Positions 22,237-30,849 of a DNA stretch of 64,000 nucleotides are shown here, piece after piece (position 1 is the stretch's first letter; the number at the start of each line of letters is the position of its first letter). The notes beneath the pieces were generated by a model. That model was not told where the DNA came from. It saw only the letters and a program-made list of their open reading frames with translations, and made no database searches. The position numbers and the translations under genes are program-made. This stretch comes from Shimia aestuarii (lineage in GTDB: Bacteria; Pseudomonadota; Alphaproteobacteria; Rhodobacterales; Rhodobacteraceae), in contig NZ_FOTQ01000004.1 of NCBI RefSeq assembly GCF_900114635.1, forward strand, positions 1-64,000. Direction: 5' to 3'.

Positions 22237-23484
22237 ATGAGACGCTATTCAGCCTTTGCCATCGCCCGCGAAGCCGCCCGGTTCCATACCGGATGGGAAC
22301 GCGCGTGGCGTTCGCCCGAACCGAAGAAGAAATACGATGTGATCATCGTCGGGGCCGGGGGGCATGGCCTTGCCACCGCCTTTTACCTTGGCAAGAATTT
22401 CGGGATCACCAACGTGGCGATCATCGAAAAGGGCTGGCTGGGGGGCGGCAACACCGGCCGCAACACCACGATCATCCGCTCGAACTATCTTCAGGATCCC
22501 TCTGCGGCGCTTTATGAAAAGGCGCGTTCGCTCTACGAGACCATGAGCCAGGACCTGAACTACAACGTTATGTTCAGCCCGCGCGGCGTGATCATGCTTG
22601 CCCAGACCGAGCACGAGGTGCGCGGTTATCAGCGCACGGCGCATGCCAACGCGCTTCAGGGCGTTCAGACCGAGTTCATTGGTCCGGAGCGGGTCAAGGA
22701 GCTGGTGCCGATCATCAATATTGACGGGCCGCGTTACCCGGTTCTGGGGGGGCTCTGGCAGGAGCGCGGCGGCACCGGGCGGCATGACGCCGTGGCATGG
22801 GGCTATGCGCGGGCGTGCTCGGATATGGGCATGGACATCATCCAGAAATGCGAAGTCATCGGCGTCCGTTCCGAAGGCGGCACGGTCAAAGGCGTCGACA
22901 CAACCAAAGGACCAATTGATTGCGACAAGCTGGGCCTTGTCGTGGCGGGGAACTCGGGCGATCTGGCGAACATGGCCGGGTTCCGTCTGCCGATGGAATC
23001 CGTCGCCCTTCAGGCGCTGGTCAGCGAGCCGATCAAACCTTGCATGGACGTGGTGGTGATGGCCAACACAGTGCATGGCTACATGTCCCAGTCGGACAAG
23101 GGCGAAATGGTGATTGGTGGCGGCACCGATGGGTTCAACAACTACACCCAACGCGGATCGTTCCACCATATCGAGGAAACCGTGCGCGCGCTGTGCGAAA
23201 CCTTCCCGATGGTCAGCCGCCTCAAGATGCTGCGCCAGTGGGGCGGGATCGTGGACGTGACCGGCGACCGCTCGCCCGTCATCGGCAAGACGCCGTTGGG
23301 CAACTGTTTTATCAACGCAGGCTGGGGCACTGGCGGCTTCAAGGCCATTCCCGGTGGCGGCTGGGCCACGGCCGAGCTGATCGCCAAGGGCGAACCGGGT
23401 CCGCTTTGTGCTGAGTTCGGCATGGAACGCTTTATCGAAGGCCGGTTTATTGATGAATCAGTGGCCGCAGGGGTGGCGCATTGA
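22237..23484 (+). CDS. soxB: Sarcosine oxidase beta subunit
   Basis: A 415-residue flavin subunit of heterotetrameric sarcosine oxidase, which oxidises sarcosine to glycine and passes the methyl to tetrahydrofolate. The FAD-binding Rossmann motif is VIIVGAGGHGLATAFYLGK at about residues 31-49, followed by the covalent-flavin region and GNTGRNTTIIRSNYL. The C-terminus has DRSPVIGKTPLGNCFINAGWGTGGFKA with the conserved GWGTGGFK. First gene of soxBDAG; a REP-like element separates it from soxD. Confidence 0.95.
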   Translation: MRRYSAFAIAREAARFHTGWERAWRSPEPKKKYDVIIVGAGGHGLATAFYLGKNFGITNVAIIEKGWLGGGNTGRNTTIIRSNYLQDPSAALYEKARSLYETMSQDLNYNVMFSPRGVIMLAQTEHEVRGYQRTAHANALQGVQTEFIGPERVKELVPIINIDGPRYPVLGGLWQERGGTGRHDAVAWGYARACSDMGMDIIQKCEVIGVRSEGGTVKGVDTTKGPIDCDKLGLVVAGNSGDLANMAGFRLPMESVALQALVSEPIKPCMDVVVMANTVHGYMSQSDKGEMVIGGGTDGFNNYTQRGSFHHIEETVRALCETFPMVSRLKMLRQWGGIVDVTGDRSPVIGKTPLGNCFINAGWGTGGFKAIPGGGWATAELIAKGEPGPLCAEFGMERFIEGRFIDESVAAGVAH

Positions 23485-23518
23485 TGTTTGACGTGACCGT
23501 TACATGCCCGGCAATGCC

Positions 23519-23583
23519 GGGCAGCGCCCGACCCTCCCCACGGGAGGGCGCTTTCAGCACTCGCCAAGGCTCGGGCGCTGCCC
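23519..23583. repeat. REP-like inverted repeat between soxB and soxD
   Basis: GGGCAGCGCCCGA at 23519-23531 pairs perfectly with TCGGGCGCTGCCC at 23571-23583. An inner hairpin CCCTCC/GGAGGG lies inside at about 23533-23548. A short CCCGGC/GCCGGG stem directly precedes it. The element fills the only large gap in an otherwise overlapping operon and may act as RNA processing or stability element. Confidence 0.75.
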
Positions 23584-23608
23584 TCAACTTTTTGCAGGAG
23601 GACGCAAC

Positions 23609-23938
23609 ATGCTAACCCTTCAATGCCCCTATTGCGGCGTTCATGCCGAGGAAACCGAACTGCATGCCGAAGGCGAAGCGCACCTCAAGCGTTTTGGCCC
23701 CGGCTCAACCGATGACGAGTTCGAAACCTATCTTTTCATGCGCGAAAACCCCAAGGGCGTGCATTTCGAGCGCTGGCGGCATTCCAACGGCTGCGGCAAG
23801 TTCTTCCATGCTGCCCGGTCGACAACAACGCTTGAGGTCTTTGGCACCTATCCGGCGCAGACGCTGGAACCGCCAAAGGACATCAAGGACAAGATTTCCG
23901 CGAAATATCCCGGCTGGCGCTGGAGGGAATTCTCATGA
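23609..23938 (+). CDS. soxD: Sarcosine oxidase delta subunit
   Basis: A 109-residue zinc-binding small subunit. The N-terminus LTLQCPYCGVHAEETEL gives a CxxC pair plus His, HSNGCGKFFHAARSTTT a further Cys/His cluster, as in known delta subunits where one zinc is held. The ATG at 23609 follows GGAGG; longer in-frame starts would run into the REP-like element. It overlaps soxA by 4 bp. Confidence 0.95.
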   Translation: MLTLQCPYCGVHAEETELHAEGEAHLKRFGPGSTDDEFETYLFMRENPKGVHFERWRHSNGCGKFFHAARSTTTLEVFGTYPAQTLEPPKDIKDKISAKYPGWRWREFS

Positions 23939-26900
23939 GCACACGTCTCGCATCGGGCGGTAAGTATCTCAACCGCAACAAACAGGTAAAGTTCAGCTTC
24001 AACGGCAAGCAGTTTGCCGGGTACGAAGGCGACACGCTGGCCTCGGCGCTTCTGGCCAATGACCAGATGATGATGGGCCGGTCGTTCAAGTATCACCGCC
24101 CGCGCGGCGTGGTGGCCTCGGGCGCCGAAGAGCCGAACGCATTGGTCAACATGGGCGAGGGCGGCAAGTTCGAACCCAACCAACGCGCCACCACGACCGA
24201 GATTTTCGACGGGCTGACCTGCACCTCGCAGAATCACTGGCCGAGCCTCGAATTCGACGTGGGCGCGATCAACAACCACATGACCCGCTTCTTCCCGGCG
24301 GGGTTCTATTACAAGACCTTCATGTTCCCGCGTTTCGCGTGGAAACACGTCTTTGAACCGATCGTGCGCCAGTCGGCGGGGCTTGGCAAAGTGCCGAAAG
24401 ACCGCGACGCGGACCGGTACGAGCATTTCTATGCCTTCTTCGACGTGGTCGTCGTCGGCGGCGGGATTGCCGGTCTTGAGGCCGCGTTGGCCGCCGGGGC
24501 CGCCGGAGCCAAGGTGCTGATCATGGAACAGACCTCGCATCTGGGCGGGCGTGCCCGTATTGATGGGGGCGAGATCGACGGCATGTCGGTGGATGGCTGG
24601 GTCACCGAGGCCGCAGAGGCGCTCGAGGCGATGTCGAACGTCACCATCCGCACCCGGATGATGGGGGCAGGGGTCTATGATCACGGCTATGTGCTGGGCT
24701 ATGAACGCGTGGCAGATCACACGCCGCTGGCCAATGCGCCGCGCCACCGCCTGTGGCGCATCCGCGCGAACCAGATCGTGACCGCAACCGGCGCCATCGA
24801 ACGCCCGCTGTCCTTTGCAGGCAACGACATTCCCGGCGTCATGCTGGCCGGAGCAATGCGCGATTACGTGGACGGCTGGGGCGTGTCGGCTGGCGACCGC
24901 ACCGTGGTCGTCACCAACAATGACGACGCCTATCGCACCGCGATTGCGCTCAAGAAGGCCGGGCTGGAAGTGCCCGTCATTCTGGACGCCCGCAACATGG
25001 GCGGCGGGGCGCTGGCCGAAGAGGCGCGCGCGCTCGGCATTCGTATCGAGAATGGCAAGGGCATCGCCAAGGTCAAGGGCGGCAAACGCGTCACCAGCGT
25101 GGCAATCTGCACGCAGGCGGGCGAAGGCAGCGTGCTGGAAGAGATCAAGTGCGACGCGGTCGCCATGTCGGGTGGCTGGTCGCCCGTGGTGCACCTTTGG
25201 TCCCATTGCGGCGGCAAGCTGGTCTGGGACGAGGATCAGGCCCATTTCCGGCCCGACGCCACCCGCCCGCCGACCAACCAGGACGGCGAAGGGTTCGTCA
25301 TCCCCGCAGGCAGCGCCAACGGCCCGCTTGACATGGCCGATGTGTTGTCTGATGCCCGTGCGGCGGGTCTGGCCGCGGCCAAGGCCTGTGGCTTTGAACC
25401 CGGTGACTGGGACGCGGCCATGGCCGAACCGCAACCCGAAGCGGCGATGGAGCCGGTCTGGCTCATGCCGCAGGGCGCGGGGCCGAAACTGCGCATCAAG
25501 ACGTGGCTGGATTATCAGAACGACGTCAAGGTGTCGGACGTGCGTCTGGCCGCGCAGGAAGGCTATGAAAGCGTCGAGCACACCAAGCGTTATACCACGC
25601 TTGGCATGGCGACGGATCAGGGCAAGCTCAGCAATATCAACGGTCTGGCAACGCTTGCTGGTCAGCTCAACGCACCGATCCCTTCCGTTGGCACGACCAC
25701 GTTCCGCCCGCCCTATACGCCGATCAGCTTTGGCGCGATTGCCGGTGAAGCGCGTGACGAGGCGTTCCAGCCTTTGCGTCGCACACCGATCCACGAATGG
25801 CATGAAGAACAGAACGCCTTCTTCGAGCCGGTTGGCCATTGGCGCCGCCCGTACTGCTATCCGCGCAAAGGCGAAAGCCACGGCGACGCAGTGAAACGGG
25901 AGATCCTGCAAACCCGAAACTCTGTCGGGCTGCTGGATGCATCAACACTGGGCAAGATCATCGTCAAGGGGCCGGATGCGGCGAAATTCCTCGACATGCT
26001 CTACACCAACATGATGAGCACCCTGAAACCCGGCAAATGCCGCTATGGTCTGATGTGTAACGAGAACGGCTTTCTTATCGATGATGGCGTGGTTGCGCGC
26101 ATCGACGAAGAGACCTTCCTCTGCCACACCACCACCGGCGGGGCCGAGCGTATTCACGGCTGGATGGAAGACTGGCTGCAATGCGAATGGTGGGACTGGA
26201 AGGTCTATACCGCCAACGTGACCGAGCAATATGCCCAGATCGCCGTTGTGGGGCCAAATGCCCGCAAGGTGATCGAGAAGCTGGGCGGCGACATGGATGT
26301 CAGCAAAGAGGCGCTGGCCTTCATGGAGTGGAAAGACGGCAAGATCGGCGATTTTGACGCGCGGGCCTACCGGATTTCCTTCTCGGGCGAGCTGTCTTAC
26401 GAGATCGCGGTGCCCGCGAGCCAGGGCCGCGCCTTCTGGGATGCTCTGCTGAAGGCCGGGGAAGAGTTCGACATCATGCCCTATGGCACCGAAGGGCTGC
26501 ACGTGATGCGGGCCGAAAAGGGCTTTATCATGATCGGAGACGAAACCGACGGTACGGTGATCCCGCAGGATCTTGGGCTCAACTGGGCGATTTCCAAGAA
26601 GAAAGAAGACTTCCTTGGCAAACGCGCGCAGCAGCGTCCGCACATGACCGACCCGAACCGCTGGAAGCTGGTCGGGCTGGAAACGCTGGATGGCTCGGTG
26701 ATCCCGGACGGCTCTTATGCGATTGCCGAGGGCACCAATGCCAACGGTCAGCGCAACACCCAAGGTCGCGTCACCTCGACCTATTATTCGCCGACGCTGG
26801 ACAAGGGCATCGCCATGGGCATCGTGCATCGCGGGCCTGAACGTATGGGCGAGGTGATCGAATTCAACAAGGTGGATGGCGGCACGGTGAAGGCGAAGAT

Positions 26901-26949
26901 CGTCGATCCGGTGTTCTATGACAAGGACGGGGAGAAGCAGAATGTCTGA
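23935..26949 (+). CDS. soxA: Sarcosine oxidase alpha subunit
   Basis: A 1004-residue subunit carrying the NAD+-binding part and the folate-linked half. The N-terminal domain shows VKFSFNGKQFAGYEGDTLAS and FKYHRPRGVVASGAEEPNAL. The NAD site is VVVVGGGIAGLEAALAAGAAGA near residues 170-191 (seen in part). The C-terminal 380 residues are a GcvT/DMGDH-like aminomethyltransferase domain with RNSVGLLDASTLGKIIVKGP and YRISFSGELSYEIAVP. Length matches the family. Overlaps soxD by 4 bp and soxG by 8 bp. Confidence 0.96.
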   Translation: MSTRLASGGKYLNRNKQVKFSFNGKQFAGYEGDTLASALLANDQMMMGRSFKYHRPRGVVASGAEEPNALVNMGEGGKFEPNQRATTTEIFDGLTCTSQNHWPSLEFDVGAINNHMTRFFPAGFYYKTFMFPRFAWKHVFEPIVRQSAGLGKVPKDRDADRYEHFYAFFDVVVVGGGIAGLEAALAAGAAGAKVLIMEQTSHLGGRARIDGGEIDGMSVDGWVTEAAEALEAMSNVTIRTRMMGAGVYDHGYVLGYERVADHTPLANAPRHRLWRIRANQIVTATGAIERPLSFAGNDIPGVMLAGAMRDYVDGWGVSAGDRTVVVTNNDDAYRTAIALKKAGLEVPVILDARNMGGGALAEEARALGIRIENGKGIAKVKGGKRVTSVAICTQAGEGSVLEEIKCDAVAMSGGWSPVVHLWSHCGGKLVWDEDQAHFRPDATRPPTNQDGEGFVIPAGSANGPLDMADVLSDARAAGLAAAKACGFEPGDWDAAMAEPQPEAAMEPVWLMPQGAGPKLRIKTWLDYQNDVKVSDVRLAAQEGYESVEHTKRYTTLGMATDQGKLSNINGLATLAGQLNAPIPSVGTTTFRPPYTPISFGAIAGEARDEAFQPLRRTPIHEWHEEQNAFFEPVGHWRRPYCYPRKGESHGDAVKREILQTRNSVGLLDASTLGKIIVKGPDAAKFLDMLYTNMMSTLKPGKCRYGLMCNENGFLIDDGVVARIDEETFLCHTTTGGAERIHGWMEDWLQCEWWDWKVYTANVTEQYAQIAVVGPNARKVIEKLGGDMDVSKEALAFMEWKDGKIGDFDARAYRISFSGELSYEIAVPASQGRAFWDALLKAGEEFDIMPYGTEGLHVMRAEKGFIMIGDETDGTVIPQDLGLNWAISKKKEDFLGKRAQQRPHMTDPNRWKLVGLETLDGSVIPDGSYAIAEGTNANGQRNTQGRVTSTYYSPTLDKGIAMGIVHRGPERMGEVIEFNKVDGGTVKAKIVDPVFYDKDGEKQNV

Positions 26950-27511
26950 GGCTGTGAGCGCCCTCAACGGGGCAAGCTTTGACGGGTTCGCCCGTGTCGA
27001 GGAAACCGGGTTGCGCGGCATGATCACCGTGCGCGGTGATCTGGCGTCCAAGGAGATGGCAGCGGCTGTCCGGAACGTCATTGGCGCAGCAATGCCCGAG
27101 ACCCGCAAGGTTGTCTTTGGCAAGAGCGGTGCGGTGGCGTGGATGTCGCCGGACGAGCTTTTGATCATGGTAGCGCATGGGGCGGCCTACGAAATGGTTG
27201 AGGCGTTGAACGCGGCGCTGGCCGGGCAGCATGCGCTGGTGGTCAACGTGTCGGACGCGCGGGCGGTGTTCCGCGTTTCGGGGGAGGGTGCCCGCGAAGT
27301 TCTGGCCAAGCTGGCCCCGGTCGACCTGTCGCCGGACGCCTTTGGCGCAGGCGACATCCGCCGCACGCGCCTTGCGCAGGTGGCCGGCGCGTTCTGGGCC
27401 AATGACGATGGCAGCTTTGAGGTGATCTGTTTCCGGTCCGTGGCACAATACGTGTTCGATATTCTCAGGTTGTCCGCCACCCAAGGGGGCGAAGTCGGGC
27501 ATTTCTCCTGA
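26942..27511 (+). CDS. soxG: Sarcosine oxidase gamma subunit
   Basis: A 189-residue subunit of the heterotetramer. Matches the family in GLRGMITVRGDLAS, VAWMSPDELLIMV, LVVNVSDARAVFRVSGEGA and FEVICFRSVAQYVFDILR. It lacks its own cofactor and packs against the alpha subunit. Last gene of the operon, followed by an intrinsic terminator at 27534. Confidence 0.94.
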   Translation: MSEAVSALNGASFDGFARVEETGLRGMITVRGDLASKEMAAAVRNVIGAAMPETRKVVFGKSGAVAWMSPDELLIMVAHGAAYEMVEALNAALAGQHALVVNVSDARAVFRVSGEGAREVLAKLAPVDLSPDAFGAGDIRRTRLAQVAGAFWANDDGSFEVICFRSVAQYVFDILRLSATQGGEVGHFS

Positions 27512-27533
27512 CAAATCCACAAAACGGCATGTG

Positions 27534-27568
27534 ATGCGCGGACCTGACGCAAGGGCCGCGCATTTTTT
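27534..27568 (+). terminator. Intrinsic terminator after soxBDAG
   Basis: ATGCGCGG pairs with CCGCGCAT, loop of 14 bases with further pairing (ACC/GGG), followed by a run of T. Lies 22 bp past the soxG stop. Confidence 0.85.
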
Positions 27569-27890
27569 GTGTTGACGCTAAGTAGCGGCGGTGCAAAATC
27601 ATTACAACGCAGAGGTGTATTAGAATCGTTATTGTTCAGAGAGTTGGCTTTTTCTGAGGGGGGCATACCCCTTTTGGGTGTCTTGGATCGTCATTCTGCT
27701 GCCGGGATGAAATCCATGCGGACAGGCCGCCGAGAAGGCGTTTCGCTTCTTTTTTTGCGTCGGTCAATGGGGTTCGCCGGGTCATTTGAGGGCCGGGTGC
27801 ACGCCGCTCCGGGATGTTTTTTGGGGAATATTCCAGGGTGAAAAGGCCGTTTTGAGTGTTTTTTGTGGGGGCGCGAGAAGAGGGCGTCGA

Positions 27891-27986
27891 ATGAAAATGA
27901 CATCGAAAAATCTGCTCCGGATTGCCGCTATTCTGCTGGTTGTCGGGTTCATCATCTATGCGGCACCGGGCACGACGGCGCATTAG
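27891..27986 (+). CDS. Possible 31-residue membrane peptide
   Basis: MKMTSKNLLRIAAILLVVGF then IIYAAPGTTAH. A Lys start and one hydrophobic helix, with AGAGGG ahead of the ATG. No family is recognised. The preceding 27569-27890 stretch holds no supported gene; a GGGG-CATAC-CCCC-TTTT hairpin near 27657-27674 may be a second terminator. Confidence 0.4.
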   Translation: MKMTSKNLLRIAAILLVVGFIIYAAPGTTAH

Positions 27987-27993
27987 GATCACA

Positions 27994-28095
27994 ATGAGCC
28001 GACCAGAAAACTTTTTGCCGCGTTCGGTGCGCGCCACGCTTTTCTGGTTTGCGCTTTTTGGCTCCGCAATGAGCGTCTGGTTTGTGCCCGCATAG
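27994..28095 (+). pseudogene. Possible remnant of a small secreted protein gene
   Basis: A 33-codon frame reads like a signal peptide (LFWFALFGSAMSVWFVPA) and ends at TAG exactly at the expected cleavage region. After the TAG the frame continues AETYKVKHSANQGLSCP before a TGA. This could be a small exported protein interrupted by an amber codon, but the open stretches are short and chance is possible. Confidence 0.3.
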
Positions 28096-28192
28096 GCAGA
28101 GACTTACAAAGTGAAGCACTCGGCCAATCAGGGGCTCTCATGCCCGTGAAGACCGGCAAAATACGCGACCTTTTTCAATCAGCCCCTGCACA

Positions 28193-28651
28193 ATGAAAAA
28201 GACGATCTTCCGAAGTGCAGCCATGGCCGCAACCATGGCCCTCTCCACGGTGCTTGCCGGTCAGACACAGGCGCAGACCGTGATGGATTGCACCATGACC
28301 GACTTGCCGCGTAACGGAGCGGCAACGAGCCGGTATTTCTTTTCCCATGATACCGCGAACAACCGCGTCGTCGTGATGGACGAGGTGACACTCGTTGTGG
28401 CGAAAACGCCGGTCTCAGCCAAGATCACGACAAACACGGATGAGCGGCTCGGCTTTAAGTGGAAGGTGCGAAAGGTGCCCACGGTGGAGTATCGAACCGG
28501 CGCAATTTTGGAAACGACCGACTTTTAGTTCAAGGCAGTCTATTTCAAAAAACAGAAACGCCTGATGGTGCGATCCTATGCAGGGTTCCAAGCCTATGAT
28601 GCCGCCTATGGGTCCTGTGCACCGGGCAAGGCGCCGCGCCCCAAGCGGTAG
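28193..28651 (+). pseudogene. Secreted small protein gene with in-frame amber stop
   Basis: The frame starts MKKTIFRSAAMAATMALSTV, a clear signal peptide, and runs 111 residues to a TAG at 28526-28528. Reading on in the same frame gives FKAVYFKKQKRLMVRSYAGF ... YGSCAPGKAPRPKR up to a second stop at 28649-28651. That extension ends like the neighbour at 28771 (GGSCAPR), and both share a K(I/V)(T/S)TN(T/N)D(E/K)RL core. The TAG thus truncates a 153-residue paralogue. Whether the short form is still made is unknown. Confidence 0.7.
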
Positions 28652-28770
28652 GCGCCGGTATTGCATGGGGAAATCCCGGCAAAAACCTGCGCCAACCTAT
28701 TGAAATCCCCCCTCCGTCGTGACCAAATCTAGGACAGAAGGGTCACAAGGGCCTGTTGGGGGGCGAAAGC

Positions 28771-29196
28771 ATGAAGTTTCTGGCGACAATCCTGTCCGGT
28801 GCGCTGCTGACCGCGGGCGCGGCAGGCGCGCAGGAGTTCAACTGCACCTTCCCCAAGCAGGGCGTGAATAGCTGGATCCGGGGGCAGATCATTGTCAAGT
28901 TCGATCCCGCGACCCAGACCGCATCGGTGTTTGACAGCCTGATCAACCAGGAATTCGGCGCGCCCATTGCTGCCAAGGTCAGCACCAACAACGACAAGCG
29001 CCTGACAGTGCGCTGGCGCCTGCGCAACGTCCAGACCCGTCTGGGCTTTGCACCGTCGATCGACTATACGCTTTCCTATCTCAAACAAACCGGGCAGGCC
29101 AACGCCAACGCCATCGCGCCGCTGGTGGACGAGCCGACCAGATCGCCGTTTTCACCGGGGCAATACAGTGCCGGCGGAAGCTGTGCGCCGCGCTAG
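28771..29196 (+). CDS. Secreted hypothetical protein, intact paralogue of the interrupted gene
   Basis: A 141-residue protein with a signal peptide (MKFLATILSGALLTAGAAGA) cut before QEFNCTF. Two Cys, one near the mature start and one in GGSCAPR at the end, could form a disulfide. Core AAKVSTNNDKRLTVRWRLRN is shared with the upstream broken gene. No family assignment; probably periplasmic. Possible role with the adjacent sodB is not supported beyond proximity. Confidence 0.7.
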   Translation: MKFLATILSGALLTAGAAGAQEFNCTFPKQGVNSWIRGQIIVKFDPATQTASVFDSLINQEFGAPIAAKVSTNNDKRLTVRWRLRNVQTRLGFAPSIDYTLSYLKQTGQANANAIAPLVDEPTRSPFSPGQYSAGGSCAPR

Positions 29197-29286
29197 GAAT
29201 CCAACGCTTTGCCCTTGACCTTCCCCGCCAATCCCCCGCATCTGGGGATCATCAATTAACGCTCGAACAACCAAGAGGACTTTGAA

Positions 29287-29886
29287 ATGGCTTTCGAACT
29301 TCCCGATCTTCCCTATGCCCACGACGCCCTTGCCGACAAAGGCATGAGCGCCGAAACGCTCGAATATCACCACGACCTGCACCACAAGGCCTATGTCGAC
29401 AACGGCAACAAGCTGATCGCCGGGACCGAGTGGGAAGGCAAGTCGATGGAAGAGATCATCACCGGCACCTACAACGCGGGCGCGGTGGCTCAGAACGGCA
29501 TCTTCAACAACATCTCGCAGCTCTGGAACCACAACCAGTTCTGGGAAATGATGGGTCCGGGCGCGTCGGCCATGCCGGGTGAGCTGGAAAAAGCGCTGGT
29601 CGAGAGCTTTGGCTCGGTCGACGAGTTCAAGTCGCAATTCGCCGCCGCTGGCGCAGGCCAGTTCGGTTCGGGCTGGTGCTGGCTCGTGAAAAACGCCGAC
29701 GGTTCGCTGGCCGTGACCAAGACCGAGAACGGCGTCAACCCGCTCTGCTTTGGTCAGACCGCGCTTCTGGGTTGCGACGTGTGGGAACACTCCTACTACA
29801 TCGACTTCCGCAACAAGCGCCCCGCATATCTCGACAACTTCCTGAACAACCTCGTGAACTGGGAAAACGTCGCCTCGCGCATGTAA
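29287..29886 (+). CDS. sodB: Fe/Mn-type superoxide dismutase
   Basis: A 199-residue cytosolic superoxide dismutase. The first metal His lies in TLEYHHDLHHKAYVDN, the second in SQLWNHNQFWEMM, and the DVWEHSYYIDFRNKRPAYL signature supplies Asp and His. GQFGSGWCWLV is the conserved central strand. The AQNGIFNNISQLWNHN segment and Gly/Gln placement are closer to iron-type enzymes, but metal use cannot be settled from sequence. Monocistronic, with an intrinsic terminator downstream. Confidence 0.95.
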   Translation: MAFELPDLPYAHDALADKGMSAETLEYHHDLHHKAYVDNGNKLIAGTEWEGKSMEEIITGTYNAGAVAQNGIFNNISQLWNHNQFWEMMGPGASAMPGELEKALVESFGSVDEFKSQFAAAGAGQFGSGWCWLVKNADGSLAVTKTENGVNPLCFGQTALLGCDVWEHSYYIDFRNKRPAYLDNFLNNLVNWENVASRM

Positions 29887-29910
29887 GCCAAACGCGATCT
29901 GCGAATTGGA

Positions 29911-29939
29911 AAGGGCTGGCCATGGGGCTGGCCCTTTTT
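29911..29939 (+). terminator. Intrinsic terminator after sodB
   Basis: AAGGGCTGGCC pairs with GGCTGGCCCTT around CATGG, followed by TTTTT. Placed 25 bp after the sodB stop. Confidence 0.8.
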
Positions 29940-30006
29940 CGTTGCAGCGCGGGGGATTGTCAGGGCAGGGCGGCCTGTGCATCCTGCGCGACGGGAGGAC
30001 AATGCA

Positions 30007-30789
30007 ATGGCCAAAGACCAGACCAAGCTTGTGACAGAGACGCTTGAGGACGGCGTGCTCACGCTGACACTTGGCGGTGGCGTTGCGCACACGCTGTCCA
30101 GCCAGATGATCGCGGCGCTTCATGCGGCGCTGGCGCGCGCGCGGCAGGATGCAGAGGTCAAGGTTCTGGTGCTTTATGGGCCGGGCCATATCTTTTGTGC
30201 CGGGCATGACCTCAAGGAAATCACCGCCTGCCGAAGCGAACCGGACGATGGGCGGGCCTATCTTGGCGCACTGTTTGACAAGTGCGCGGCGATGATGACG
30301 GCATTGGCGACCTTTCCAAGGCCAACCATTGCGCGAGTCGAGGGCATCGCCACGGCGGCGGGGCTGCAGATGGTGGCCGCCTGCGATCTGGCCTTTGCTT
30401 CAGATCAGGCGCGCTTTTGCCTGCCTGGTGTGAAAAACGGTGGTTTCTGTTCAACACCGCTTGTGGCGGTGGGGCGGGCGATCGGGCGGCGTCACGCGAT
30501 GGCACTGGCCTTGTCGGGCGAGGCCGTCGACGCGGTCTGGGCGCATCGGGTCGGGCTGATCAACCGGGTCTCGACCCCCGAGTGCCTTACAGACACGGTG
30601 AGTGATTTTGCCCGGCGACTGGCCGCGCAACACGCCCCCGCAATCAGCCAAGGCAAGGCGGCCTTTGATGCGCAGATCGCGCTGCCCCTGGAACAGGCCT
30701 ACGAGGTGGCCGGGGCGGCGATGCTGGATCACTTCATGGACCCGGAACGCATTGCCATAGAACGCGAAAGCTGGGCGCAAAAGCTCTAG
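30007..30789 (+). CDS. Enoyl-CoA hydratase/isomerase family protein
   Basis: A 260-residue crotonase-fold enzyme. The oxyanion-hole region is LYGPGHIFCAGHDLKEI and the second is VEGIATAAGLQMVAACDLAF with the AAGLQ turn; FCLPGVKNGGFCSTPLVA follows. The usual catalytic Glu of true hydratases (in the GGG/AExxG helix) is not obvious, as the position reads PGVKNGGF, so another acyl-CoA reaction is possible. Start at the second ATG (30007), preceded by GGGAGG. Confidence 0.85.
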   Translation: MAKDQTKLVTETLEDGVLTLTLGGGVAHTLSSQMIAALHAALARARQDAEVKVLVLYGPGHIFCAGHDLKEITACRSEPDDGRAYLGALFDKCAAMMTALATFPRPTIARVEGIATAAGLQMVAACDLAFASDQARFCLPGVKNGGFCSTPLVAVGRAIGRRHAMALALSGEAVDAVWAHRVGLINRVSTPECLTDTVSDFARRLAAQHAPAISQGKAAFDAQIALPLEQAYEVAGAAMLDHFMDPERIAIERESWAQKL

Positions 30790-30849
30790 GCGACTTGCCA
30801 ACCCGGCTTGCCCGGTCCATCAACAGGCGTTGGACAAGGAAGCATGGGC

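Noticed and set aside
23848-25911. 687-codon open frame on the minus strand opposite soxA
   Set aside because: Its reading is a mirror of high-GC soxA codons with no recognisable domain, while soxA on the plus strand is clearly real.
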